This document shows, in pieces, positions 44,047 to 53,907 of a DNA stretch of 64,000 nucleotides. The translations under genes were made by a program, and so were the position numbers. The notes below the pieces were generated by a model. The model was not told the DNA's origin and searched no databases. It saw only the letters and a program-made list of their open reading frames with translations. The DNA is from Geosporobacter ferrireducens (lineage in GTDB: Bacteria > Bacillota > Clostridia > Peptostreptococcales > Thermotaleaceae): the NCBI RefSeq assembly GCF_001750685.1, contig NZ_CP017269.1, forward strand, positions 2,893,416 to 2,957,415, in the 5' to 3' direction. How positions within the stretch are numbered: the first letter of the stretch is position 1; every line of letters starts with the position of its first letter.

Positions 44047-45489
44047 ATGCGTAAGGAAGGCTTTAAAACCCTTTTGTTGACAATGCTTTTTGTTCTTAGT
44101 GTTGGTTTGACTCAGCAGCTTTGGGTAGGAATTCCCATGGCGGAAATCTTGCCGGCTACAAAGGATGTTGAAAACAATGAAATAAAGAACTACGATATAA
44201 CGACACTTATGATGAATGTAATAAGCCCCCAAAGTTTTGCCATTAACTTTGGGGGTGGTTATCATACGGTGTTTTTTTCAGATGCATATAATATCTGGTC
44301 AGAGGCTGTGCCTATATTAAAGGCATATTTTGAACAAGAGGTTGCAATAGAAGAAATTAATATGGAGCGCTGGACCAGCGTCAATGACTTCCGGTCGATA
44401 CGGGTGGATTTTGATTATGATATGCCGATTTCTGTCTTGAAAAATGTGGTACAAGGAAAGGACTTGGGCCTGCAAGGAAAAATCAGCAGCTTTAGAAGTT
44501 TACTCATTCCTGTAACTGAAGAAGCTACCCTTTACATAAGCAGTCCGGCAGAGAGCAAATTCTATCGTGTCAGAGCAAGAGAAGTAAATGGCAGCATGGC
44601 AGAGATTATTAATACTATAGAGCAGAACGGTTTTGATCATTATTTTGCGGTAAAGGATATTATGGGCGTTGAAAATAATACGCTAATGCCGATCGCACTT
44701 AGCGAAGATATCTCTAAGATAAAAGTAGTACAAGAAGTGGATACCACCAATACGCGGCAGGTAGAGCCTCTCGCGGGTACCTTCTTCGGAGAAAATTTTG
44801 ACTTTGTTCGCAAGATTACAGAAACCAGCGGTACTGTGATTTATATGTATGGCTATGGACAGAAGGCATTAAAAATTGATGCCTCTGGTACGGTAGAGTA
44901 TAACGAAGAAGCAGATGGTCGACCTGTACTCACTGCGGAGGTAACAGAGGCGCTGAGAGCTGCAGTGAAATTTGTCACAGAGCACGGAGATTGGCCGAAG
45001 GAGGCATATTTAAAGGGAATCGTGGAACGGGACAAAAAGAGAGGATACCTATTCCTTTTCGGGTATCGCATTAATGGATTGCCAATATATTATTATGATA
45101 AAGTGATCCGGGCACCGATCGAGGTAGAAGTGACTGGGCGACAGGTAACCGCTTATAAGAGATATGTAAAAAGGGAGAAGATTGATGTTACGTTTATAGA
45201 AAAGTTGGATAATCGAACCATTCTTACTCCTCAGCAGGTATTAGATATAAATTTTGATTATATTAAAAGCATATTTTTAGGAGAAGTAATGGAGACAGAC
45301 GAGGAGATCGAGGAAAATGAGGTATTAAAAGAAATCCTTTCCTCTATAGACGGTGTAGAGCTGGGGTACTATGAGCAACCGATGGGAGAGCGGGATAGTC
45401 TGATTCCTATTTGGATTATCAAATTAAAAACGTATCAATATTACTTTGACGCTTATAAAGGAACAATACTCAATAGATCTGAATTATAA
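44047..45489 (+). CDS. walH: WalRK regulator YycH/WalH
   Basis: 480 residues: one N-terminal membrane helix and a large extracytoplasmic part, with a two-lobed fold expected (SLLIPVTEEATLYISSPAESKFYRV and RVDIDV-type strands). In Bacillus this protein and WalI contact the WalK transmembrane helices and restrain kinase activity. Sequence similarity is low in this family, so the call leans on position, topology and the FFGENFDFVRKI-type strand pattern. ATG 44047 has GAGAGG upstream. WalI follows after 17 bases. Confidence 0.8.
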   Translation: MRKEGFKTLLLTMLFVLSVGLTQQLWVGIPMAEILPATKDVENNEIKNYDITTLMMNVISPQSFAINFGGGYHTVFFSDAYNIWSEAVPILKAYFEQEVAIEEINMERWTSVNDFRSIRVDFDYDMPISVLKNVVQGKDLGLQGKISSFRSLLIPVTEEATLYISSPAESKFYRVRAREVNGSMAEIINTIEQNGFDHYFAVKDIMGVENNTLMPIALSEDISKIKVVQEVDTTNTRQVEPLAGTFFGENFDFVRKITETSGTVIYMYGYGQKALKIDASGTVEYNEEADGRPVLTAEVTEALRAAVKFVTEHGDWPKEAYLKGIVERDKKRGYLFLFGYRINGLPIYYYDKVIRAPIEVEVTGRQVTAYKRYVKREKIDVTFIEKLDNRTILTPQQVLDINFDYIKSIFLGEVMETDEEIEENEVLKEILSSIDGVELGYYEQPMGERDSLIPIWIIKLKTYQYYFDAYKGTILNRSEL

Positions 45490-45506
45490 CGGATGGTGGA
45501 AACCCT

Positions 45507-46343
45507 ATGGATTGGTCAAAAGCAAAAAATATATTGATTATTGCCTTTATTATTACGAATCTTTTTTTGATCTTTAATATTCAGAGCAATTTATACGAAA
45601 ACAATTCGTTGTCCGTATTAAAGGATCGGAATATTGAGGATGTTGTCGCTATTTTAGCTGACAGAAATATTAAGGTAGAAGCGGAAATTCCAAGAATTCT
45701 CCTTCAAATGCCTGTGCTGGATGTAGAGTACGAAACCTATAACGAGGAAAAGGTGGTACAGCGCTTTGGTCGTGGAGGCCCAATTTCTCAAAACAATAGT
45801 CAAGAACAGATCGAAGTTACGAAAAATAAAATTATTATCTACAAAAACAACAGTAGGGATATTCGAATAAAAAACATTAATGAAAGTAAGGCACGAGAAG
45901 AGGCAGAAAGATTTATAAAAGATCATGGCTATATGCGGCAGGATGTAGAATACTGGAATACCTTCGAAGAAGAAGGACAGTACGAGGTAATTTATAAACA
46001 GAAATATAAAGGGTACTTCCTGGAAATGAGCTATATGCGGCTGATTGTCACCCAGGCAGGGGTAACGGAGTTTGAGAGAATGTGGTTAAAGCCTCTCCAG
46101 CTAGGAGAGCATAAGAATGAAATTATGCCTGCTACAAAAGCCCTGCTAAAAGTAATGAATGTGCTGGAGGATTGGGAGCAGGAAACGATTATTACTGAAA
46201 TCAGCTTAGGTTATTTGTTTGATCCCTCTAAGATAAGCTTAACCAACTGGGAAAACATCAAGTCCGGTAGGGCATTGCCTGCGTGGAGAATGACCCTAAA
46301 GGATGGTGAAACGATTTTTATAGATGCTTACGAGAATTATTAG
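45507..46343 (+). CDS. walI: WalRK regulator YycI/WalI
   Basis: 278 residues starting MDWSKAKNILIIAFIITNLFLIFNI, the typical YycI anchor (DWxxxKxxLIxxFLxLN), followed by an extracytoplasmic domain that resembles WalH. It should form a membrane complex with WalH and WalK. Last gene before a terminator, so walR-walI form one operon, with murA and walJ separate. Confidence 0.85.
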   Translation: MDWSKAKNILIIAFIITNLFLIFNIQSNLYENNSLSVLKDRNIEDVVAILADRNIKVEAEIPRILLQMPVLDVEYETYNEEKVVQRFGRGGPISQNNSQEQIEVTKNKIIIYKNNSRDIRIKNINESKAREEAERFIKDHGYMRQDVEYWNTFEEEGQYEVIYKQKYKGYFLEMSYMRLIVTQAGVTEFERMWLKPLQLGEHKNEIMPATKALLKVMNVLEDWEQETIITEISLGYLFDPSKISLTNWENIKSGRALPAWRMTLKDGETIFIDAYENY

Positions 46344-46357
46344 AAAGAGAAGAAAGG

Positions 46358-46392
46358 GCAAAGGCATTTATTTATGTCTTTTGCTTTTTTTT
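46358..46392 (+). terminator. Rho-independent terminator after walI
   Basis: GCAAAGGCAT / ATGTCTTTTGC stem with one mismatch, followed by a long T run. Confidence 0.8.
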
Positions 46393-46571
46393 TGTAAAAA
46401 TGAAAAGATTTCCAATCAATAGATACTTACCAAATTGCGTCAATGATGATATAATGGTGAAAGACTGAAAAATTATATAATTGGAAAAAGCTGTAGATTA
46501 ATAAAATGCGGTAAATTAGTTTATTTATATGAAGATAAATATTCATCTGTTGGAAGGGTTGGAAAGAATAA

Positions 46572-47825
46572 ATGAGAAAATTATTGATTGAAGGTGGCCA
46601 TAAACTGACAGGTAAAATAAGCATTAGTGGATTTAAAAATGCGGCAGTGGCAATTATACCTGCCTCTATATTGGCAGGAGACAAATGTGTAATAGAAAAC
46701 CTGCCGAATATTCGAGATGTACATGTATTGGGAGAGATTCTTGAAGAACTAGGTGCAACTGTAGCCTTTGATGGAGAAAAGAAAGTCATGGAAGTAGATA
46801 CTGAATTGGTTTTAAGCTGTCATGCAACCTATGAAATGGCAAAAAAGCTGAGGGCTTCCTATTATTTACTAGGAGCGGCATTGGGAAGATTTAAAAAAGC
46901 ACAGGTTGCATTCCCAGGAGGCTGTGACATTGGGACAAGACCTATAGATCAGCATATTAAAGGGTTTGAGGCGCTAGGCGCAAAGGTAGTCATTGAACAC
47001 GGAATCATCCATGCAGAAGCAGAGGAATTGGTAGGTGCCGAAATTTATCTGGATGTCGTTAGTGTAGGCGCAACCATCAATATCATGTTAGCCGCATGTA
47101 TGGCCAAAGGAACTACGATCATTGACAATGCAGCAAAGGAGCCCCATGTAGTGGATGTAGCAAACTTTCTGAATTCCATGGGAGCAGATATTCGAGGTGC
47201 AGGCACCGATGTAATCAAAATTCATGGTGTTGAGAAAATGCACGGATGTACTTATAGTGTTATTCCTGATCAGATTGAGGCAGGAACATTTATGATTATG
47301 GCTGCAGCTACAGGTGGAGACGTTATTATTGATAATATAATTCCTAAGCATTTAGATCCCATTACGGCAAAGCTGAGAGAGATGGGTATGGAAATAGAAG
47401 AAAATGGAGAATCTTTGCGGGTTGTCAGTAACAGCAAATTAAAGGCCTGCAACATCAAAACTTTAGTTTACCCTGGGTTTCCCACAGATTTGCAACAGCC
47501 CATGTCGGCCCTGCTGACCGTTGCCAATGGTACGAGTATTGTGGCGGAAACCATTTATGAAGGCCGGTTTAAACACGTAGATGAACTCAAGCGAATGGGT
47601 GCTAAAATTAAGGTGGAAGGCCGTGTAGCTGTGATTGAAGGAACTAGCCGTCTGTCAGGAGCTACAGTATCTGCTACAGATTTACGGGCAGGGGCAGCTT
47701 TAGTAGTAGCGGGACTCATGGCTGAGGGAGTAACAGAAGTAGAAAATGTACAATATATCGATAGAGGATATGACAGCATCGAAAACAAGCTTCTCAGTCT
47801 GGGAGCAAAAATAAAGCGAGTATAA
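46572..47825 (+). CDS. murA: UDP-N-acetylglucosamine 1-carboxyvinyltransferase MurA
   Basis: 417 residues. First committed step of peptidoglycan synthesis: transfer of enolpyruvate from PEP to UDP-GlcNAc. Substrate lysine-asparagine pair in SGFKNAAVA, catalytic Cys118 in [11 protein letters not shown] (so predicted sensitive to fosfomycin, in contrast to the Cys-to-Asp enzymes), [15 protein letters not shown], and [11 protein letters not shown] near the end. Normal length. It stands between walI and walJ, bracketed by terminators, which is not the Bacillus order. Confidence 0.95.
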   Translation: MRKLLIEGGHKLTGKISISGFKNAAVAIIPASILAGDKCVIENLPNIRDVHVLGEILEELGATVAFDGEKKVMEVDTELVLSCHATYEMAKKLRASYYLLGAALGRFKKAQVAFPGGCDIGTRPIDQHIKGFEALGAKVVIEHGIIHAEAEELVGAEIYLDVVSVGATINIMLAACMAKGTTIIDNAAKEPHVVDVANFLNSMGADIRGAGTDVIKIHGVEKMHGCTYSVIPDQIEAGTFMIMAAATGGDVIIDNIIPKHLDPITAKLREMGMEIEENGESLRVVSNSKLKACNIKTLVYPGFPTDLQQPMSALLTVANGTSIVAETIYEGRFKHVDELKRMGAKIKVEGRVAVIEGTSRLSGATVSATDLRAGAALVVAGLMAEGVTEVENVQYIDRGYDSIENKLLSLGAKIKRV

Positions 47826-47831
47826 GATCAG

Positions 47832-47866
47832 GACAGGCATGAGGTTGTTAAGCCTGTCTTTTCTAT
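47832..47866 (+). terminator. Rho-independent terminator after murA
   Basis: GACAGGC/GCCTGTC stem (47832-47838, 47852-47858) followed by TTTTCTATTTTA. Confidence 0.75.
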
Positions 47867-47936
47867 TTTAGAACAATCAGTTATAATGATATAAAATGCT
47901 TAGATAGAATAGTGTACAAAAGATATGGAGGATACT

Positions 47937-48743
47937 ATGGGACTAAGATTTTGCTCCTTGGCCAGTGGCAGCAGCGGTAACTGTCAGTTTATCGCCAGTG
48001 AAGAAGCGCGAATTTTATTAGATGTAGGATTAGCCGGAAAACGCATTGTTGAATGTATGGAATCTATCGGAGAACAAGCCGAAAAAATAGAAGGAATACT
48101 CGTCAGTCATGAGCACAGTGATCACATACGAGGTATTGGAATTCTTTCAAGACGTTTTAATTTGCCAATATATGCTAACAATAATACATGGGAAGAGATG
48201 AGCGGTAAAATTGGATTGGTCAAGGAAGAAAACAAAAGAACCTTTACAACCGGGGAAACTTTTGTCATCGGAGATATTATGATTAAAAGTTATGCCATTG
48301 CTCATGATGCTGCTGAACCTGTGGCATTTTCTTTTCAGCATGAGGGGGCTAAGATCAGCATTGCAACAGATTTAGGCCATGTAGACGAAAGGATTATGGG
48401 AGAACTGCGGGATGCAGATTTGCTGATGTTAGAATCAAATCATGATATTGAAATGTTAAAGATGGGTAAATATCCATGGTTTTTAAAACAGCGAATTCTA
48501 GGAGACTACGGTCACTTATCCAATGAAACCGCCGGACATGTCATTGCTGACTTGCTGGAAGGACAGGGACGAATCTCCAATGTGTTATTGGGGCATCTTA
48601 GTAAGGAAAATAACTTTCCAGAGCTTGCCTATGAAACGGTTAAGTCTATTCTAGAGGCGAGAAATATAAAAATTGGTCTGGATATAAATATTGATTTAAC
48701 CTATAGAGACCGGGTAAGTAGGGTATATAGTATTCATAAATAA
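47937..48743 (+). CDS. walJ: MBL-fold hydrolase WalJ/YycJ
   Basis: 268 residues of the metallo-beta-lactamase fold: RFCSLASGSSGNCQFI start, metal site SHEHSDHIRG (HxHxDH), further ligands in IAHDA, ATDLGH and HLS. Bacillus YycJ is a 5'-3' DNA exonuclease linked to mismatch repair and cell division timing; the same activity is inferred. GGAGG at 47926-47930 points to ATG 47937 rather than ATG 47925. htrA follows after 22 bases. Confidence 0.9.
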   Translation: MGLRFCSLASGSSGNCQFIASEEARILLDVGLAGKRIVECMESIGEQAEKIEGILVSHEHSDHIRGIGILSRRFNLPIYANNNTWEEMSGKIGLVKEENKRTFTTGETFVIGDIMIKSYAIAHDAAEPVAFSFQHEGAKISIATDLGHVDERIMGELRDADLLMLESNHDIEMLKMGKYPWFLKQRILGDYGHLSNETAGHVIADLLEGQGRISNVLLGHLSKENNFPELAYETVKSILEARNIKIGLDINIDLTYRDRVSRVYSIHK

Positions 48744-48765
48744 TTGTTAGAAAGAAGGGATCTTT

Positions 48766-50028
48766 GTGGACTTTCATAACCGAGATCACCAGCAAAGTGA
48801 ATTTGAGAAAAGGATAGAAGAGCAAGGGCAGATAAGTCAAAGACAAGAGGAACAACAATCTTCCGCCTACTATGTCAACCGTCCGAATCCCACTTATTAT
48901 TACAAGCAAAAACGTCCACCCTATTTTTTAATGATTCTGCTGGCGTTGATTTCTGCAATGATTGGTAGCGTGATTGGAGCTTATGTAGCGCCAAACTATC
49001 TTTATGGAAGATATATTCCCTATCCCCAGGCACCTGGTATCCAAGGCGCACCTCAGCGGGTTGAAATTGTTACCCGGGGGGAAGAACTGACGGTGATACC
49101 TGCAGTAGCCAAAAAGGCATTGCCTTCGGTGGTGGGTATTACCACTGTTACCCTGGAGCGGGATATCTTTTCTAGAACGAGAAGAGGCCAAGGGGTTGGA
49201 ACGGGAGTAATCGTAGACAGCCGAGGCTATATCCTAACTAATTCCCATGTGGTCAATGATGGACGCTCCGAGGAGGTCATGGTACTTTTTTATGATGGAG
49301 AAAATCTGAAAGCCGATGTATTATGGAACGATCCTATGTTGGATTTAGCGGTGTTAAAGGTAGCAGCGCAAAATTTGCCGGTAGCAGATTTAGGAGATTC
49401 AGATAAACTGACAGTAGGAGAGATTGCCGTTGCGATTGGAAATCCTTTGGGATTAACCTTTGAAAGAACCGTTACAGCGGGAATCATTAGCGGTCTGGAG
49501 CGGAGCATTCCCCTAACCCAGTTTGAAAGCATCGAAGGATTGATTCAAACAGATGCCTCTATTAATCCAGGTAACAGTGGAGGGCCGTTGCTCAATGCAG
49601 AAGGGGCTGTTATCGGCATTAATACGGCAAAAATTCAAACCGGTGAAGGGTTAGGATTTGCCATTCCAATAAACACTGCAAGGCCGATTGTAGATGAGTT
49701 TATCGAACGGGGTGAATTTACAAAGGTTTACTTAGGAATCCGGGGGATTAATGTACAGCAGTATATCCAAAGTTATGGAGACCAGCTAGGCACAAAGCAG
49801 GGCGTATACGTACATCAAGTGACGCCGGAAACTCCAGTAGCTAGAGCCGGTATGCAGGATGGTGATGTAATCGTTAAAATAGCGGGTCAAAAGATAGATA
49901 CGATGGGGCAACTGGTGCGGCAGATGTATAAATACAGACCTGGCGACAGCGTAAAAATAGAGATTATTCGAGACGGTGAGCCGGTGACACTAGACGTTCT
50001 ATTAGAAGCGGCACCAAGAAGCGAATAG
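48766..50028 (+). CDS. htrA: HtrA-like membrane-anchored serine protease
   Basis: 420 residues: cytoplasmic Gln/Tyr-rich N-terminus of about 50 residues, one membrane helix (FLMILLALISAMIGSVIGAYV, about 51-72), trypsin-like domain with His in ILTNSHVVND, Asp in DPMLDLAVLK and Ser in NPGNSGGPLL, and a PDZ domain (about 320-410, GVYVHQVTPETPVARAGMQDGDVIVKIAG). Degrades misfolded exported proteins. Start is GTG 48766 after AAGAAGGGA. In Firmicutes this copy (htrC/yycK) regularly closes the Wal region. Confidence 0.93.
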   Translation: MDFHNRDHQQSEFEKRIEEQGQISQRQEEQQSSAYYVNRPNPTYYYKQKRPPYFLMILLALISAMIGSVIGAYVAPNYLYGRYIPYPQAPGIQGAPQRVEIVTRGEELTVIPAVAKKALPSVVGITTVTLERDIFSRTRRGQGVGTGVIVDSRGYILTNSHVVNDGRSEEVMVLFYDGENLKADVLWNDPMLDLAVLKVAAQNLPVADLGDSDKLTVGEIAVAIGNPLGLTFERTVTAGIISGLERSIPLTQFESIEGLIQTDASINPGNSGGPLLNAEGAVIGINTAKIQTGEGLGFAIPINTARPIVDEFIERGEFTKVYLGIRGINVQQYIQSYGDQLGTKQGVYVHQVTPETPVARAGMQDGDVIVKIAGQKIDTMGQLVRQMYKYRPGDSVKIEIIRDGEPVTLDVLLEAAPRSE

Positions 50029-50090
50029 AAATGTATAAGCTTAAGAAATGAACGGAAGAATAAACAAAAAAGTGACTTGGAGTGAACAAG

Positions 50091-50258
50091 ATGTATGTAG
50101 TGTGTACGGAGCACTTACCCGAAGCCATTGACGAGTTTATAGAAGTATATGAACAGCCGCCGGATCTCTATGAGTTGGATAAGGTCACTTTTACTGAGTG
50201 GACCAGTCCCCATACCTGTGATTTTTGTGGGCATTCCCCTAAATACTTAGTGGTATAA
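50091..50258 (+). CDS. Small CxxH/CxxC protein (BA_5709 family)
   Basis: 55-residue protein with two likely zinc-binding pairs: CTEH at residues 5-8 and CDFC near 44-47, followed by GHSPKYLVV. This matches the small CxxH/CxxC protein family found between htrA and rlmH in Bacilli and Clostridia. A Shine-Dalgarno-like TTGGAGTGA lies upstream of ATG 50091. Function unknown; the position next to rlmH is conserved. A hairpin follows directly after the stop. Confidence 0.85.
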   Translation: MYVVCTEHLPEAIDEFIEVYEQPPDLYELDKVTFTEWTSPHTCDFCGHSPKYLVV

Positions 50259-50260
50259 TG

Positions 50261-50288
50261 TTGACGAGGAAATCCTCGTCAATTTTTT
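50261..50288 (+). terminator. Rho-independent terminator before rlmH
   Basis: TTGACGAGGA/TCCTCGTCAA perfect stem with AA loop, then TTTTTTA. Confidence 0.85.
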
Positions 50289-50304
50289 ATGGAGGAATAA
50301 ACGT

Positions 50305-50784
50305 ATGAATATTATCATTATTAGCGTAGGAAAGATTAAGGAAAAGTTTATGGTTAGTGCGGTAGAGGAATATACGAAGCGCCTCAGCCGATACTGCAAG
50401 CTGTCGATCGTAGAGGTCCCGGATGAAAAGGCTCCGGAGAATTTAAGCGAAAAGGAAATGGAGCAAATCAAAGGAGCAGAGGGCGAAAGTATCTTAAAGC
50501 ATGTGAAGGAAGGGATGTATGTTATTGTATTAGACATCCAGGGAAAGATGTTATCCTCAGAGAAGTTTGCAGAGATGATAGAAGACCTGGGCCTGCAGGG
50601 GAATAGCAGCATTACATTTGTTATAGGCGGGTCACTGGGACTATCCGGGAAAGTATTGAGCAGGGCTGATTACAGACTTTCATTTTCACACATGACCTTT
50701 CCTCATCAATTGATGCGGGTCATCCTATTGGAACAGATTTATCGGGGCTTTAGGATTATGAAGAATGAACCTTACCACAAGTAA
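50305..50784 (+). CDS. rlmH: 23S rRNA (pseudouridine1915-N3)-methyltransferase RlmH
   Basis: 159-residue SPOUT methyltransferase that methylates pseudouridine 1915 in helix 69 of 23S rRNA. Family motifs: IIISVGKIKEKF, YVIVLDIQGKMLSSEKFAEM, SITFVIGGSLGLSGKVL, SFSHMTFPHQLMRVILLEQIYRGFRIMKNEPYHK. The C-terminus EPYHK is the conserved end used as integration target by staphylococcal SCC elements. GGAGG precedes ATG 50305. From here on the sequence turns into accessory DNA. Confidence 0.97.
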   Translation: MNIIIISVGKIKEKFMVSAVEEYTKRLSRYCKLSIVEVPDEKAPENLSEKEMEQIKGAEGESILKHVKEGMYVIVLDIQGKMLSSEKFAEMIEDLGLQGNSSITFVIGGSLGLSGKVLSRADYRLSFSHMTFPHQLMRVILLEQIYRGFRIMKNEPYHK

Positions 50785-50789
50785 TTGCG
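50766..50789 (+). repeat. Att-like direct repeat, copy 1 (rlmH 3' end)
   Basis: 24 bases spanning the last codons (EPYHK), the TAA stop and the following TTGCG of rlmH. It matches 20 of 24 bases with 55493-55516 in the same orientation. Confidence 0.65.
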
Positions 50790-50966
50790 GTTTTTATAAA
50801 TGAATTGATTCCAATATGTAGGTTGATTTTAATGTTTTAAATTGTGTCTTAGGTTTGATATAATAAAATAAAAAAATAAACCAACTAGCTAGCTATTCTT
50901 AAGTACTATAGATAAAAGTGAGTAACTTAAATATGGTTACAAAATTAAGTAGATAGGAGTCTAGAA

Positions 50967-51605
50967 ATGAAAAAGTATATAGATATAGAATCATGGCCAC
51001 GAAAGGCACAATACAAGCTTTTTAAACAGATGGATTATCCTCATTTTAATATATGTGCAAATTTAGATATAACAAAAACGTATTCTTATATAAAGAATAA
51101 TGAAATACCATTTTTCAAAGCAATGGTATTCTTAACTTCGAAAGTAGTAAATAATATACCAGAGTTTAGATATAGGATACAAGGAGAAAAAATTGCTGAG
51201 TATAATATTACCCATCCATCTTTTACAATTATGACGAAACCAGAGGTGTTTAGCTTTTGTACTGTAGATTATACAGGAGATTTTCATTGCTTTAATAATA
51301 AGGTGGAAGAAAAAAAGGTTTTATTAAATGGTAATGTTGATGTTGAAGATGAACCGAATAGAGATGATTTAATATTTATAACTAGTATTCCTTGGATTTC
51401 ATTTACAAGTGTTACACACCCAATACATTTATCACCAACCGATTCAATACCAAGAATTTCATGGGGAAAGTTCTTTAAAGATAATGGAGAATTAAAGTTA
51501 CCTTTTTCAGTCCAAGTAAATCATGCATTAATGGATGGTTTCCATGTGGGAAAATATTTTGAGGAGTTACAAGAGGCTTTAAATAAACCAGGTGAAAGTT
51601 TATAG
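50967..51605 (+). CDS. Chloramphenicol acetyltransferase-like protein
   Basis: 212 residues, full length for the CatA family. YIDIESWPRKAQYKLFKQMDYPHFNICANLDIT at the N-terminus and the active-site segment VNHALMDGFHVGKYFEEL, where the catalytic His and the structural Asp (HxxxD) are both kept although the preceding His of the usual HH is Asn. Family members transfer acetyl from acetyl-CoA to chloramphenicol; many chromosomal homologues have unproven substrates. TAGGAG precedes ATG 50967. More AT-rich than the Wal genes, consistent with acquisition. Confidence 0.85.
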   Translation: MKKYIDIESWPRKAQYKLFKQMDYPHFNICANLDITKTYSYIKNNEIPFFKAMVFLTSKVVNNIPEFRYRIQGEKIAEYNITHPSFTIMTKPEVFSFCTVDYTGDFHCFNNKVEEKKVLLNGNVDVEDEPNRDDLIFITSIPWISFTSVTHPIHLSPTDSIPRISWGKFFKDNGELKLPFSVQVNHALMDGFHVGKYFEELQEALNKPGESL

Positions 51606-51656
51606 TTTTTCTAATAGATATTAATGGAAGAATATTTTGATCTGATTAATTTCTAG

Positions 51657-52037
51657 GAAAGGGATATACTGGAGAGATTTCGTCAAACTTATCTCCTTAA
51701 AATAGATGTAATACTTAAATATCCTCATGTTTTTGAATTTATAAAAGTTGCTATGCTAACAGAATCTACTGAAGTTAAAAAAGAGCTGGAGGGCAGAATA
51801 ATAAAAGGAAATGCAGAAGGCTATGAAGTTATGTTTGATAATATAGATGAATCTAAATTTAGAGAAGGGTTAGACGTCGAAAAATGCAAAAAACTTATTT
51901 ATTGGTGCATTTTAGGATATACAACCCATCGAATAGAAGAGACGAAAAATGTAGAAATTATGAACTTTGATTTTGAAAAAATACGTGTAGAATTTGATAG
52001 TTATTTAGACGAGCTTAGAAAGAGCTTTTATAAATAA
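51657..52037 (+). pseudogene. Truncated TetR/AcrR-type regulator (C-terminal domain only)
   Basis: The frame is open from 51657, after a stop at 51654, and reads DILERFRQTYLLKIDVILKYP.. then CKKLIYWCILGYTTHRIEE to the end: a helical ligand-binding domain like those of TetR regulators. The N-terminal helix-turn-helix is absent. ATG 51753 has no ribosome site. It looks like the remnant of a regulator that lost its DNA-binding half. Confidence 0.6.
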
Positions 52038-52076
52038 TATAATATTACTACCTTTTATAAAAATAAAGGCTTCTGA

Positions 52077-52229
52077 ATAAAAGCGAATAATCTAAAGCCC
52101 TATCATTATTTTGAGTTGCTCCTAACTGAAATCCCGAAACACATGGAAGATACGAATCTTGATTTCCTAGATGATCTTCTGCCGTGGTCCGAAAAGCTTC
52201 CCGTTGAATGCAGAAAACAGAATCAATAG
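52077..52229 (+). pseudogene. IS66-family transposase scar (TnpC C-terminus)
   Basis: Frame 52077-52229 reads KANNLKPYHYFELLLTEIP, then KHM..LDFLDDLLPWSEKLP to a stop, the well-conserved last 40 to 50 residues of IS66 TnpC. Upstream is a stop codon, so the rest is deleted. A hairpin GCCGCC-AGCAAT-GGCGGC follows at 52239-52256, as in IS66 right ends. Confidence 0.8.
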
Positions 52230-52416
52230 TTCAATCAGCCGCCAGCAATGGCGGCCTTATTTATATTAGTACGGATGGTTTACCGTTTACACCGTTTACG
52301 TCAATACAGCCCTTTTAAATATGGTATTTCAATATTTTATTTGGTGGTAACATCATGGTAACACAACATGAGAAATAATATATTTCTATATTTTTAAGAT
52401 TAATTCGCTAATAGGT

Positions 52417-53642
52417 TTAGCCTGTATATAGTATATCGTTTATAGTACTATGGAATTCTTTTATCCACTCTTTAAGCTCGGCGGAAGACATGGTATCACT
52501 ATATTTATTATTAACTTCATTTATAAAACCTACTGCTGGATGATCCTTATCATAATGGCTGAAAATCCACAAATGGGCTCGCCTTCTTAATACTTGAATA
52601 GTGCTACGAATTTCTGGCCTAACTATAACATTGGTGGAGATATCGAATATTAGAGAGTATATATCTGCAGCAATATCCCTCAAGTCTCCAGTATCTGATA
52701 AGTTACGATATTCTTCAGGTAATGAAGGTAAGAAGGCAGGCGTTGAAGGGGGGTAGTAATATACGTGTCTCCCAGAATTCTTTAACTTCTCAACCTCAGC
52801 CTCCATATCTATCTTAGATGGTACTTCTCGTAATTCTTGGAGAAATCGTAATGCAGGACGTGCAAATAGCCAATCTCCTGAAGGAATACTAAGTTTTCGT
52901 AGTTGAATTTCAATATTTTTATCCCAGGTATCTCTATAGCTTTCATGATAATGGGTGCCATGATGCCACTCACCAGTATAGTCATAGTAGTTAGATACTA
53001 CACTCCAATGATCATACTTTTCATATGTAATGTCATCAAAAATTAGAAAACCCCTCGGAAGTAGCCATATAACTCGCTCTGAATCATCCGTATTTATAAC
53101 TTCTAAATCTGGTGCTATTTCAGTATTGTCACCTATTTCTATCTTTTCAGGGTGTAAATTAGGCTTTTTTCCAATAATAGCTTTTTCATAAAGAGGAACC
53201 TTATATATTCTATGTAGTAGTTCTTTAAACTTCTCGTTAAATTTTGTACCGTCAGAAAAGTCAATTACGTAGAAAGATTTTAAGTGGAAAGGGATAGCTT
53301 TAGATCTATCACCGTTATGTCTGGTGATAAATACTAACTTATCCTTATTTTCTAGAAGTACGGGAGTTGTTAGCATTGTCTCAAAGCCAACACCACCTTG
53401 TCTAGAGTCAGCCTTTTTAGCATAATTTTCTGTCAAAACAATAATTACGTAGTCATTTTCCTTAATAGATGAAACATCATTGAATATAAGTCTGTAGTTT
53501 GTGTATAGATTTCGAATTTATCACAATTTGCATCAATTCCGCCCTCTATCCGTAATCTATTTGTCAAATTTATTACCCATTTTTCGTGATCAGGGCTGTC
53601 CCAACTATAACTTAAAAAAGCAGTAGTGATCTTATCAGTCAT
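52417..53642 (-). pseudogene. SEFIR/TIR-like domain protein with one frameshift
   Basis: Minus strand. The first 57 codons (from ATG 53642) read TTAFLSYSWDSPDHEKWV..TTDLYSMMF, the start of a SEFIR domain. The frame then fails, and the next frame continues SIKENDYVIIVLTENYAKKADSRQGGVGFET, its second half. Adding one base near 53471 restores a protein of about 408 residues. The C-terminal 250 residues (WLLPRGFLIFDDITYEKYDHW, EWHHGTHYHESY) match no family I know. SEFIR and TIR proteins in bacteria are often phage-defence effectors. Start supported by AAAGAGG. Broken gene, or sequencing error. Confidence 0.75.
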
Positions 53643-53907
53643 TAGATGACCTCTTTAGCACCTTAATATCAATAAAGTCCTCATAAAGAGTACAGTATCA
53701 TTTTAGAATAATTAAGAGATATTTACAAATAAAATTTTGATATCAGATGCATTGAACATATTTACAGTTAGTATAAAAGTTTAGTGAATATGCATGGCGT
53801 GATCAATTTTCTCTTGTAAGAAATGTTCAGAGTCAAGGAGACGGTTCTTTCGACTCTGTTTCTTCTGTCTAGCATATTATTCCTATAATAATGAGGAGGT
53901 GGAATAT

